Assembly (NCBI GenBank): GCA_934097085.1
Contig: CAKONK010000003.1
Location: 61,083-125,082, forward strand
DNA length: 64,000 bases
Source: an uncultured Bacilli bacterium
GTDB taxonomy: Bacteria > Bacillota_I > Bacilli_A > RF39 > UBA660
Direction: 5' to 3'
Made by a program: the position numbers and the translations under genes. The notes beneath the pieces were generated by a model. That model made no database searches. It worked only from the letters and a program-made list of their open reading frames with translations, and had not been told where the DNA came from. Shown in pieces: positions 1 through 8,125 of this stretch (its first letter is position 1; every line of letters starts with the position of its first letter).

Positions 1-897
1 AATAAATGAATTTGCATAACTATTTTTTATAACAAGAATTGAGTTTTCATTTTCTAAATTTTCGATTTCTATTAAAGCATGATTATTATCCAAAAATATT
101 GAATACTTATCTTTTTTATCTAAATAATCATAATTATATAAACTATTAGTTATTTTATTTTCATTAACATAATTTATAGTCAAATTCTCATTTTTTAAAA
201 ATAAATATATATCATCGCTTTTATCATAACTTAGCACTTTTGTTTGACTTGTTCCTTTAAAAGAGTTACTTACTTTAACAATATTATAATATCTTTTGTC
301 ATTTGGAATAATGTTTTTACTTTCCATATATTTTTTATATGCATAATATGCCCCAAAACTAGTCCAGTGATGATCTGTTTTATAATACATATTTGTTTTT
401 TTATTATGATTTTTTAAAGTATCTATTACATTTATGTTATTTGAATATTTTAAACTACTATATAAATAATTTATATCATTTTCTTCATTTGTGTTAATAC
501 TTCTTTTTAGTTTATCACTATTAATATAAATAGAATCAGGTACTATCATAACATCTGTTTGAATATTTTTAGCAAAATCATTTATTGTTTCTATTATTAA
601 ACTACTTTTTTTTGTTTCAACTTTTTCTGGCAATAAATAATCATCATTTGCAACATAAACTCCATTTACAAGGGTTTTACCACATAATAATTCAATTTTA
701 TTTTTTAGTTTTAAAAGTTCATTTCTAAACGGTGCAATATCAAGTAAATAACTTTCTACATTGTTTAAACTAAATTTTGTTAAATATCTATTTTCAAATT
801 CTGAATAGCTTTCCTTTTTCTTAAATATAAACATAACTGAATAAGTAAAAATTATAATACTTATTATTAAAAATATAATTTTATTTCTTTTTTTCAT
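1..897 (-). CDS. DHHW-family surface glycan acylation protein (C-terminus cut off)
   Basis: The frame is open from an ATG at 897 down to the window edge, so at least 299 residues are present and the C-terminus is missing. An N-terminal hydrophobic anchor (about residues 5-24) precedes an extracytoplasmic domain. The TDHHW motif near residue 173, in the context YYKTDHHWTSFGAYYAY, is the hallmark of the DHHW family, relatives of AlgJ/AlgX-type SGNH enzymes that work with MBOAT acyltransferases. A typical NSYANSF segment lies at the cut edge. The MBOAT gene ends 10 bases upstream, so the pair probably O-acylates an exported polymer. The polymer and acyl group are unknown. The Shine-Dalgarno AGGGG lies 8 bases before the ATG. 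Confidence 0.8.
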   Translation of the reverse strand, partial: MKKRNKIIFLIISIIIFTYSVMFIFKKKESYSEFENRYLTKFSLNNVESYLLDIAPFRNELLKLKNKIELLCGKTLVNGVYVANDDYLLPEKVETKKSSLIIETINDFAKNIQTDVMIVPDSIYINSDKLKRSINTNEENDINYLYSSLKYSNNINVIDTLKNHNKKTNMYYKTDHHWTSFGAYYAYKKYMESKNIIPNDKRYYNIVKVSNSFKGTSQTKVLSYDKSDDIYLFLKNENLTINYVNENKITNSLYNYDYLDKKDKYSIFLDNNHALIEIENLENENSILVIKNSYANSFI

Positions 898-907
898 AAA
901 CTACCCC

Positions 908-2221
908 TTAAAAACTATTATATAAAAATGGTTTAAATGAACCAGATATAATAAATGAAACTGTAATTATAAATAAGCAAACATAAATAAGTATTATTAC
1001 TATATTTAAAAATTTGTTATTAGAAATTTTATTTTTTATACTTTCTGGAAGTTTTAAAATCATAAGTAAACTTAATATGATTAAAAATAAATTATCCCTT
1101 AAATAAAAGATTACTTCATTATTATAAAATTTACCATTAAACATATTTAATATAAATAAACTTATATCATTTAAACTATTTTGAGTAAATAATATATAAC
1201 CAAATAATACAATAATTATTACATACAAATGCTTAAATATTTTAGGAAGCTTTTCTAAAAAATTATTTAAAACAAACTTTTCTAAAACTATTATTATTCC
1301 ATAATATAATCCCCATAATAAAAAATTAATTGTATTTCCGTGCCATATACCAGTTAAAAGCCATACTATCATAAGATTTCTTATTGTTATGAGTTTATTT
1401 TTCTTACTTCCTCCTAAAGGGAAATAAACATACTCTTTAAAAAAATTTGAAAGTGATATATGCCATTTACGCCAAAAGGAAGATATACTATTTGCTAAAT
1501 ATGGATTATCAAAATTTTCCTCTAAATAAATACCACACATTTTACCAAGTCCTAGTGCCATATTTGTATAACCTAAAAAATCAAAATATAAATATAAAGC
1601 ATAAATAATTAAAACAAACAAACACGATATAAATGTTTTATCAGTTATACTATTAAAAGTGTTATATAAAATACTTAAATTATTTGCAAGTAATACTTTT
1701 TGAAATAAACCTGTTAAAAATATATAAAAACCTTTTGCTATATTTTCAAAAGAGATATCTAAATCTCTTAAATTTTTTGTTACTTCATTAAACCTTGTAA
1801 TTGGGCCCATTAAAACATTGCAAAATAATGTAATATAACATAAATAATCTAAAAAACTTCCATTTGTAATTTTATTATGTTTTCTATCAAGTATGAAACT
1901 TATATTATTAAAAGTATAAAAGCTTATCCCTAAAGGAAATATAAAATAGTTTGTATATTTAAAAAAACTTAAAAATAATATATTTATTATTACCAAAACA
2001 TTATATGATCTTTGATATTTTTTTCCTAACAACTTAATATAAAAATAATTAAATAAAATGGTAAAAATTAATAAACAAAAATTAAATATTCCACTGTAAA
2101 GATAAAATATTAAATTAAATATTATAAGAATAATATATCTTTTTGACTTTGGAAACAAAATAAATAACAGATAAAAAATTGGTAAAAAAAAGAAAATAAA
2201 TAATAAACTACTAAAATTCAT
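908..2221 (-). CDS. MBOAT-family O-acyltransferase (AlgI/DltB-like)
   Basis: A 437-residue polytopic membrane protein with about ten hydrophobic segments. It carries the MBOAT signature: WRKWHISL near residue 245 followed by FFKEYVYFPLGG, and GIWHG near residue 290 with the conserved catalytic histidine. Family members such as AlgI, DltB and PatA pass acyl groups across the membrane to a surface acceptor. The ATG overlaps the stop of the upstream lipoprotein gene by one base (TAATG), so the two are translationally coupled. The DHHW protein follows. No dltA, dltC or dltD is present, so D-alanylation of teichoic acid is less likely than polysaccharide O-acetylation. Confidence 0.88.
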   Translation of the reverse strand: MNFSSLLFIFFFLPIFYLLFILFPKSKRYIILIIFNLIFYLYSGIFNFCLLIFTILFNYFYIKLLGKKYQRSYNVLVIINILFLSFFKYTNYFIFPLGISFYTFNNISFILDRKHNKITNGSFLDYLCYITLFCNVLMGPITRFNEVTKNLRDLDISFENIAKGFYIFLTGLFQKVLLANNLSILYNTFNSITDKTFISCLFVLIIYALYLYFDFLGYTNMALGLGKMCGIYLEENFDNPYLANSISSFWRKWHISLSNFFKEYVYFPLGGSKKNKLITIRNLMIVWLLTGIWHGNTINFLLWGLYYGIIIVLEKFVLNNFLEKLPKIFKHLYVIIIVLFGYILFTQNSLNDISLFILNMFNGKFYNNEVIFYLRDNLFLIILSLLMILKLPESIKNKISNNKFLNIVIILIYVCLFIITVSFIISGSFKPFLYNSF

Positions 2222-2667
2222 TAATTTATATATTCCTTTACTACATTATACATTTCTTGATTATTTTCAGATACTATATATATTAAATAATCACCAACTG
2301 ATGTTGCAAGTTTATTTTTAATTAAATTAACAGCCTCTGGTGAATATAAACTACTTTGATTTTCTAATATAGAAAACATTTCATCCATATTATTTTTAAC
2401 TTTTTCTTTATTTTCAGATTTTACTTTAATTAAAGCATAAAAATTACCATCTTGATTTTCACTTGCCTTAATAATATATTCTTCCATTAAAGTTGTATCT
2501 TGATTATAAATACCCTCAAGTTCTTTATCACTCATAAGAGCCATATTTTGATATTTTTCATCAAGGGAGGTTGATGCTCCTTTCATATCAAGTGTTGATG
2601 CACTTTTGTTACAGCCAGCTAAAATAATTGCAAGCCCTATAACCATTATAATTTTTTTTAATTTCAT
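2221..2667 (-). CDS. DUF4358-type lipoprotein
   Basis: A 148-residue protein with a lipoprotein signal: a short Lys-rich N-terminus, a hydrophobic core and the lipobox LAGC, with Cys19 the predicted lipidated residue. The mature part (MSDKELEGIYNQD at the start, then predicted alpha/beta with a LIYIVSENN strand near the end) resembles the DUF4358 family, small lipoproteins repeatedly found beside MBOAT/DHHW genes in Bacillota. Function is unknown; location suggests an accessory role in surface acylation. It starts just after the SGNH hydrolase stop, with AGGTGG as ribosome binding site inside the end of that gene, and overlaps the MBOAT start. Confidence 0.7.
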   Translation of the reverse strand: MKLKKIIMVIGLAIILAGCNKSASTLDMKGASTSLDEKYQNMALMSDKELEGIYNQDTTLMEEYIIKASENQDGNFYALIKVKSENKEKVKNNMDEMFSILENQSSLYSPEAVNLIKNKLATSVGDYLIYIVSENNQEMYNVVKEYIN

Positions 2668-2668
2668 A

Positions 2669-3898
2669 TTAATTTACCACCTTTCCTAAATCTAAATGTT
2701 TTATGTAGTCTATATATTTATTTCTTCCTTCTTCATTTAAATGAAAATTGCAATTAAGTTCATCAGTACATTCAAATAAACTTACATCAGCATATCCTTC
2801 ATTATCCTTTATTTCATTTGTAAAATCAATAAAATTTATATTATTTTCATAACAAAATCTTGCTAAATAATAATTTAAAATATTAATATTTTTTTGATTT
2901 GCTTTATTTAGTGTACCATCATTTATTGGAAATATTGCTGAAAATATAATTTTTGTATCTTTATAATTTAACTTAATATTATCATAAAATTTTTGAAGTT
3001 CCCTTACAAATACATCTTTTTGCATATAAAGTCCAGCATTAATTCCAGGACATACAATTAAATATTTTGGTTTATATTTTGTAAGAGCATCATTTAAAAC
3101 TGTATTTTGTCTATTTTCATAAGTTTCAAAAGTCGAAGAATTCATTTGAGCAATGTTTAAATTATTTCTTGCCCAAGTTTGGTAAGCTGAAATATGTTTT
3201 CCTTTTAGATACAAAAATGATGTATTGGAGTCTCCTAAAAAGATAGTATCATTAAAATAATTATATTCATTTTCTTCATAAGTTAAAGTCGTTTTAGTAA
3301 ATAGTCCTTTTAAAGTAAAATCTTTTATCGAACTTGTTAATGCACTATCATCAAGAACTTCAACAGTTCTTACAACTTTTGCTTTATTTTTAGAACTATC
3401 TATGGCCTCATACACAACTTCATACTTGCCTGCTTTGGTTTCATCAATATTATTTGTTACTTTAATTTTACTATTAATATCTTTATCATAGTTATCAGTT
3501 ATTTCATAACCAGGTTCTTCATATTTACTATCTTTATTAAGGTATATTATATTATCACCATTTAATGTTATTACAGGTTTTTCATTATCAACTACATGAA
3601 TATTTCTAATAACACTTTTTTTAAAATTTAATAAGTTTGCTGTATAGATAACTTTATAATCTCCTAAAGAGGTATTATCAATATTATTTTTTACATCAAC
3701 TTTTAACTTTTTACCAAAAAATGTTGCTTTATAGCCATTTTCAAAATAAGAACTATTTACATTTAAATAAATGTCTTTATCTCCGATTAAAATAATATTA
3801 AAGAGAAAATTTATACTAAAAAAAGTAACTAAAAATATAGCTATAATTATAAATAAAAATTCATATTTGGTTTTTAATTTTAACTTCTTTTTCTTCAT
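2669..3898 (-). CDS. Membrane-anchored protein: two Ig-like domains plus SGNH/GDSL hydrolase
   Basis: An ATG at 3898 with AGGG eight bases upstream is preferred over an in-frame ATG eight codons earlier. The 409-residue product has a Lys-rich cytoplasmic start and one membrane segment (about residues 12-38). Two tandem beta-sandwich domains of the DUF5011/HYR type follow; their hallmarks are KVIYTAN, DNEKPVITLNGD and YEVVYEAIDSSKN. A C-terminal SGNH hydrolase domain begins at FLGDSN (Ser in block I), and a late D...H segment (CNFHLNEEG) could supply the Asp/His pair. It probably deacylates, or completes acylation of, the polymer handled by the MBOAT/DHHW pair downstream. Confidence 0.75.
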   Translation of the reverse strand: MKKKKLKLKTKYEFLFIIIAIFLVTFFSINFLFNIILIGDKDIYLNVNSSYFENGYKATFFGKKLKVDVKNNIDNTSLGDYKVIYTANLLNFKKSVIRNIHVVDNEKPVITLNGDNIIYLNKDSKYEEPGYEITDNYDKDINSKIKVTNNIDETKAGKYEVVYEAIDSSKNKAKVVRTVEVLDDSALTSSIKDFTLKGLFTKTTLTYEENEYNYFNDTIFLGDSNTSFLYLKGKHISAYQTWARNNLNIAQMNSSTFETYENRQNTVLNDALTKYKPKYLIVCPGINAGLYMQKDVFVRELQKFYDNIKLNYKDTKIIFSAIFPINDGTLNKANQKNINILNYYLARFCYENNINFIDFTNEIKDNEGYADVSLFECTDELNCNFHLNEEGRNKYIDYIKHLDLGKVVN

Positions 3899-3941
3899 AA
3901 CTACCCTATAAAATAATACCATTTAATTTAATTAATTTCAA

Positions 3942-4796
3942 TTATTTTGAGTTTAAATATTCATTTAATTTATCTTTTAAATTATTATAATCTTTTATTC
4001 CAATACTATATATTCTATCTATTTCTTTTTTATTTACTTTATTAAGACTTATATCAATATTTTCTGAAGGATATATAGCAAATATTTTATTTTCACTACT
4101 TAATTTATCAATTATTTCTAATGATTCATTATATTGTTTATATCTATTAAGCATTGCTTTAATAAATTTAGGATATTTTTTATACTTAGTTTTTATCCCT
4201 ATAATTTCACCTTTATTAAATGGTTTTTTAATAAAGCCTTTTTCTCTTGTTAAAACAACAATAATTCTATCATATTCTAAAGATAAAGCTTTTTTAATTG
4301 GGATGCTATCACATATTGCTCCATCTAAATAAAAATTATTATTAATTTCTACAATATTTGTTAAAAATGGCATTGCACTACTTGCTCTTAATACTTCAAT
4401 TTGATTATAAACATTATTTACTTCAATATATTCAGGAAGACCGGTTTCAACATTTGATACTGTTGCTAAAAGAAGTTTATAATTTTTTTCATATTCTTTT
4501 TCATCAAATACTTCAATATTTTTAGTAACATTATAATAAGCAAAATCTTTATTAACAAAATTACCTGTTTCAATTAATGATTTTTTACCCATATATCTTG
4601 AATCTTTACAATATTTTTTATTAATATTTAAACATCTTCCTATTTGCCTAGAATAATAATTCGGAGCTATTAAAGCACCTGCAGAAACACCAATTATTGC
4701 ATCTATATTAATATTATCTTCGATAAATTTATCTATTATTGCGGCAGTATATGTACCCCTAAAAGCACCACCCTCTAAAAGTAAAAGTGTTTTCAT
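3942..4796 (-). CDS. Patatin-like phospholipase (YjjU/RssA type)
   Basis: A 284-residue soluble protein with the full patatin layout. The oxyanion-hole segment LEGGAFRGTYTA is near residue 6, the nucleophile elbow GVSAGA near residue 37, and the catalytic Asp is in DGAICDSIPIKKAL near residue 157. These give a Ser-Asp dyad lipid acyl hydrolase. No signal peptide is visible, so it acts in the cytoplasm on membrane lipids. The strong AAGGAGG site 5 bases before the ATG fixes the start. It lies upstream of the surface acylation genes with a 43-base gap, so co-transcription is possible. The true substrate is unknown. Confidence 0.85.
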   Translation of the reverse strand: MKTLLLLEGGAFRGTYTAAIIDKFIEDNINIDAIIGVSAGALIAPNYYSRQIGRCLNINKKYCKDSRYMGKKSLIETGNFVNKDFAYYNVTKNIEVFDEKEYEKNYKLLLATVSNVETGLPEYIEVNNVYNQIEVLRASSAMPFLTNIVEINNNFYLDGAICDSIPIKKALSLEYDRIIVVLTREKGFIKKPFNKGEIIGIKTKYKKYPKFIKAMLNRYKQYNESLEIIDKLSSENKIFAIYPSENIDISLNKVNKKEIDRIYSIGIKDYNNLKDKLNEYLNSK

Positions 4797-4823
4797 GTAT
4801 CCTCCTTTTCAAAATAATTATAT

Positions 4824-5681
4824 CTATTTTTTTATTAAAAGTACATACTGTGTATCATCACTTGCAACTATTTTACAGTTTGGATTTAATGTATTATAAT
4901 CATTAAAAAAATCTTTATTTATATCAGTATATGTTAGATGTTCATAAATTAATAAGCCATTTTTCGAAGCAATTTTTTGAATATATTTATAAGAATATTT
5001 ACTTTGCATTTCTTCGCCTGCATCTAATGCCAATATTTTATTTTTGCTTTCATACCTTTCATTTGGATAATCTATTACTAGGCTACTTCCACTGCACATA
5101 ATGTTTGATATTTTATTTATAACACTAGCAAATTCTTTTTTGCTTAAATAATAACTAATTCCTAAAAGTGTTATATGACTTTTTAATTTTGGATTAAATC
5201 CACTACTTAATAAATCATTCTCAAAATCTTTTCTTAAATCACTTTTAACATAATTAATATTTTTTATATCAATATTATTTTTCTTAAGTAAATTTTCTTT
5301 ATCTACTAAAACGCTTTCTTTATCAAGTTCAAATATTTTTAACATATTATTGTATTTTAAAGAAGATAAATCATAACCGCTTGCAAGTAGAACATACTGT
5401 TTAAGTCCTAATCTAATTTCACTATTTAAGCATCTTTCATTAAATGCACTTCTTGCAAGTATAGTTGGAGCAAGATACCTATTAACAATATGTTTAACAG
5501 GATCATTACCTTGATACTTGTTATCGAAGAAATTAATACCCATTTTTAAATTATTATAGATAGTATCATAATCCTTTCCTAATACTGTTTTTGCATTTTT
5601 TTCAAAATAGATTTTAATATTACTATTTTCACTATGATATGCTTTTACAAATAAGCACATTTTTGCAGTTAAATTTTCCAT
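4824..5681 (-). CDS. Class I SAM-dependent methyltransferase (leucine carboxyl methyltransferase/PPM family)
   Basis: A 285-residue protein. The start is set at the ATG at 5681 because AGAGGTG lies 8 bases upstream; an earlier in-frame ATG lacks such a site. It has the layout of the PPM1/LCMT-like group (TIGR00027-type): an N-terminal helical region with a conserved R...RT-like segment, then QYVLLASGYDLSSLKY, a motif I variant, an acidic ELDKE motif (motif II) and SHITLLGISYYL. Such enzymes often O-methylate carboxyl or polyketide substrates. The substrate cannot be inferred here. It is 27 bases upstream of the patatin gene and likely co-transcribed. Confidence 0.75.
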   Translation of the reverse strand: MENLTAKMCLFVKAYHSENSNIKIYFEKNAKTVLGKDYDTIYNNLKMGINFFDNKYQGNDPVKHIVNRYLAPTILARSAFNERCLNSEIRLGLKQYVLLASGYDLSSLKYNNMLKIFELDKESVLVDKENLLKKNNIDIKNINYVKSDLRKDFENDLLSSGFNPKLKSHITLLGISYYLSKKEFASVINKISNIMCSGSSLVIDYPNERYESKNKILALDAGEEMQSKYSYKYIQKIASKNGLLIYEHLTYTDINKDFFNDYNTLNPNCKIVASDDTQYVLLIKK

Positions 5682-5796
5682 ATTTTTTTCACCTCTTATA
5701 CTTAATACCATCTTTTTCAAAACTTTACTAGACTTGAAAAAATCACTATTTTATGGTAATATAAGTATAGAAATTGAGATAAACTTTTGATATTTT

Positions 5797-6254
5797 TTAT
5801 AATTTTATTAACTCTTCATATTTTTTATAATAGTATGGAAAATCACTTTTTGAGTATTTTAATGCTCTTTGCGTTCTAATAAATAAAACTATAATCATCA
5901 TTGCTTTTACTTTTTCATAATCCTCATTTAATAAATCAAATATTTTTATCTTTTAAAACTTTTTTAGTTGATAATCATTTTTATAATTTGAAATAACTTT
6001 TTCATAGCCATAAATAATTTTTCATCGCCAAATATAATTTTAAAGTAAATCTCGGCAAATGACAACGATTTACCGAGATTTACTAAAATGAATATTTTCA
6101 TCCACAATAAAGAAGTAATCTTTAAACTTAACAAAATATTTACCATTTACTGAATATATTCGATTATTAATTCACCACTTAACTTTTTTATTCTTTCTAA
6201 ATTTTCATTTTTACTTGTTAAAAATTTATTTATTATTTCCGTATCATTATTCAT
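5797..6254 (-). pseudogene. Degraded gene for a small unknown protein
   Basis: Fragments of one plausible protein appear in two frames on the minus strand. An ATG at 6254 with AAGGT upstream gives a 35-residue start (MNNDTEIINKFLTS...) that ends at a TAA. A one-base shift continues as YSVNGKYFVKFKDYFFIVDE until a 41-bp palindrome at 6044-6084. The last third reads as GYEKVISNYKNDYQLKKF, a TAA, then KIFDLLNEDYEKVKAMM... to a stop at 5797. The amino-acid composition looks coding in each piece. I do not recognise the family. A frameshift, in-frame stops and an inserted palindrome suggest a decayed gene. Confidence 0.5.
6044..6084. repeat. 41-bp near-perfect palindrome
   Basis: The arms AGTAAATCTCGG and CCGAGATTTACT are perfectly complementary. 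Beyond one mismatch, the inner AAAT/ATTT also pair, leaving a 7-base loop. There is no U-tract on either side, so it is not a normal terminator. It interrupts the reading frame of the broken gene and may be an inserted small repeat. Confidence 0.7.
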
Positions 6255-6299
6255 ATTTACCTTGTTTATATACGAATTTTAAATTTTGCTACATAAATT

Positions 6300-7580
6300 T
6301 TATTCATCCAAACTATCTTTATTTAACAAGAAGTGATATAATCCCATAGTTATAATGCCATCATTATCAATTCTTGTTTTAATATTATCTTTCACTATTA
6401 TTATTTTTTTAAATGAATCGCCTATATGTGTTAATGATTGCTTTTCTTGATTAGTTTTATTGTCATCAGTTAATCTATATGCAGATTGAATATAGTATTT
6501 TTTCGCGCCTTTATTAACTATAAAATCTACTTCGTAATTTGTTCTTATAGTTTTTTCTTCATCACCTTTGTCAAAACTTTCAACAATTCCAACATCAACA
6601 TTATATCTTCTTGCCAACAACTCATTATATATTATATTTTCCATAATATGTCCATCATCAATTTGTCTAAAGTTTAGTCTAGCATTTCTAAGTCCAATAT
6701 CTTCATAGTAGTATTTATATGGAGAATTTATATAGTGATTTCCTTTGATATCATATCTTTGTGCTTTGTTTATTAAAAAGGCGTTCTCAATACATTCAAT
6801 ATAACTATCAATAGTATTTTTGTTAACTAAATCTTCACTTTTATTTTTTGTTTCATTTTGATATTTATTATTTATTATATTTGTTAATCTAGTAGGATTT
6901 GTTAAAGAACCAATTTGTGAAGACAATACATCTAATATGTCATTAAGTAATTGTTCATTTTTAATATTTTTTCTTTCTTTTATATCTGCTAAATAAGTTT
7001 CTTTATAAAGATTTTTTAAATATTCAGCTTTATCTTCCTCAGTCTTACAAAATAATGTATAAGGTAATCCTCCATATAATACATAATCATTCCAAGCATC
7101 GTCTTTATCCCCATCATATGCCTCAAAATACTCTTTAAAAGTTAAGGGATACAAATGAATTACATCTCCTCTTCCTCTAAATTCTGTAATTATATCACTT
7201 GATAGCATTTTAGAATTACTACCAGTAACATATACATCTACATTTTCCTTATACAAAAAACCATTTAATACAGGAACAAAATCATCAACTTTTTGTATTT
7301 CATCCAAAAGAATATAATATTTTTCACTATCACTTTCTATCCTGTCCAGTAGGTATTCATTAAGTTGAGATGAATCCCAATATTTTTTATTTTCTTCTGC
7401 ATCTAAAGCAAGATATATAATGTGTTTATCATCAGTTACATTTTCCAATAAATATTTTCTAAAAAGATTATATAACAAATAAGATTTTCCTGATCTTCTT
7501 AAACCAGTTATTACTTTAATCATTTTATTATCTTGTTTATCAATCAATCTTTTAAGATAATCTGCTCTTTTTATTTCCAT
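6300..7580 (-). CDS. AAA ATPase with DUF4143 C-terminal nuclease-like domain
   Basis: A 426-residue protein of the large AAA_14/DUF4143 family. Walker A is GLRRSGKS near residue 25; Walker B is LLDEIQKV near residue 92; a sensor-like VTGSNSKML follows. The RGR...PLTFKEYF block and the C-terminal EVDFIV and KYYIQSAYRL segments are typical of DUF4143, which resembles PD-(D/E)XK nucleases. Members occur in many copies in gut bacteria; their function is poorly known. It has its own region, with a dyad repeat 56 bases upstream of its start, and no partner gene. There is no sign of truncation. Confidence 0.88.
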   Translation of the reverse strand: MEIKRADYLKRLIDKQDNKMIKVITGLRRSGKSYLLYNLFRKYLLENVTDDKHIIYLALDAEENKKYWDSSQLNEYLLDRIESDSEKYYILLDEIQKVDDFVPVLNGFLYKENVDVYVTGSNSKMLSSDIITEFRGRGDVIHLYPLTFKEYFEAYDGDKDDAWNDYVLYGGLPYTLFCKTEEDKAEYLKNLYKETYLADIKERKNIKNEQLLNDILDVLSSQIGSLTNPTRLTNIINNKYQNETKNKSEDLVNKNTIDSYIECIENAFLINKAQRYDIKGNHYINSPYKYYYEDIGLRNARLNFRQIDDGHIMENIIYNELLARRYNVDVGIVESFDKGDEEKTIRTNYEVDFIVNKGAKKYYIQSAYRLTDDNKTNQEKQSLTHIGDSFKKIIIVKDNIKTRIDNDGIITMGLYHFLLNKDSLDE

Positions 7581-7635
7581 AAATGTTCTCCTCTAATAAT
7601 ATTATATACCTTTACAATTAATATATCAATGTTTC

Positions 7636-7673
7636 GTTTACTTTTTTTGTGTATTTACACACTTTTGGTAAAC
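7636..7673. repeat. 38-bp dyad repeat, copy 1
   Basis: Outer arms GTTTAC/GTAAAC and inner arms TGTGTA/TACACA share one axis. The spacers between arms are a T-run on one side and CTTTTG on the other. A second copy of identical length lies at 7878-7915. Upstream of the DUF4143 ATPase, so an operator or a small dispersed element is possible. Confidence 0.75.
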
Positions 7674-7877
7674 AAATGTAACTAATCTAATATCAAGTTA
7701 TTTAATATTTTCTTGTTGAAACATCACAAATTTTTAAGTTTATACTTCCATATTTTTCTGAATTAAGCTTATTTTTGAATTAAGATCTATTTATTTTTTG
7801 GATTATATTAATTTAATTGTTTGCTATGTGCATTAATATCATTGTTAATAATTATATAAATTAATCATTATGTTCCT

Positions 7878-7915
7878 GTTTACTATTTTTGTGTATTTAC
7901 ACAATTTTGGTAAAT
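7878..7915. repeat. 38-bp dyad repeat, copy 2
   Basis: Matches copy 1 at all but a few of 38 positions and keeps the same nested arms (GTTTAC/GTAAAT and TGTGTA/TACACA). It lies 242 bp from copy 1. The stretch between the copies (7674-7877) is AT-rich with no gene, RNA or terminator that I can see. Confidence 0.75.
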
Positions 7916-7944
7916 GGGTATTCATAATAATTTTATTTTAATAT

Positions 7945-8054
7945 AAAAAAACGCGGCCTGTAAAAAGGCCGCTCAGGGGGTTTTGGTTTGACTATTCCTC
8001 ACATTATAATTCGTAAGGTTTTAGTCAGGCATAGGTTTTTATTTGTCCTATGCT
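7945..8054 (-). ncRNA. Predicted small RNA 1 (C-rich, recG downstream side)
   Basis: No open frame, but a complete transcription unit: promoter at 8061-8089, predicted start near 8054 and terminator at 7945-7972. Three paired elements are visible. Hairpin 1 pairs 8047-8053 with 8029-8035 (GCATAGG/CCTATGC). Hairpin 2 pairs TGACTA (8022-8027) with TAGTCA (7989-7994), with an inner CCTTAC/GTGAGG stem. The terminator is GCGGCC/GGCCGC followed by seven U. Between hairpin 2 and the terminator lies an unpaired stretch AACCAAAACCCCCUGA, able to pair with G-rich Shine-Dalgarno sites. I do not recognise it as a known RNA family. Confidence 0.65.
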
Positions 8055-8060
8055 AATTAA

Positions 8061-8089
8061 ATGATAATATGAATTTTTAAAAAAGTCAA
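8061..8089 (-). promoter_or_regulatory. Promoter of predicted small RNA 1
   Basis: TTGACT (8084-8089), a 17-bp spacer and TATCAT (8061-8066) on the minus strand, placed just after the recG stop, before an RNA with no open frame. Confidence 0.7.
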
Positions 8090-8097
8090 TTATTTTT

Positions 8098-8121
8098 TTT
8101 ACACTTTACTAATGCTTTACA
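8098..8121 (-). promoter_or_regulatory. Direct hexamer repeats (WalR/OmpR-type box) upstream of small RNA 1
   Basis: On the minus strand, TGTAAA (8116-8121), five bases, AGTAAA (8105-8110), then TGTAAA (8098-8103), eight bases before the -35. The first pair has the 11-base period of the WalR consensus TGTWAH-N5-TGTWAH, with one mismatch. The regulator gene is not in the window. Confidence 0.45.
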
Positions 8122-8125
8122 CTTT

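Noticed and set aside
5964..6146. A 60-residue minus-strand open frame inside the decayed gene
   Set aside because: It crosses the palindrome in a different frame from the coding-like pieces on both sides, has no ribosome site, and is better explained as part of the pseudogene.
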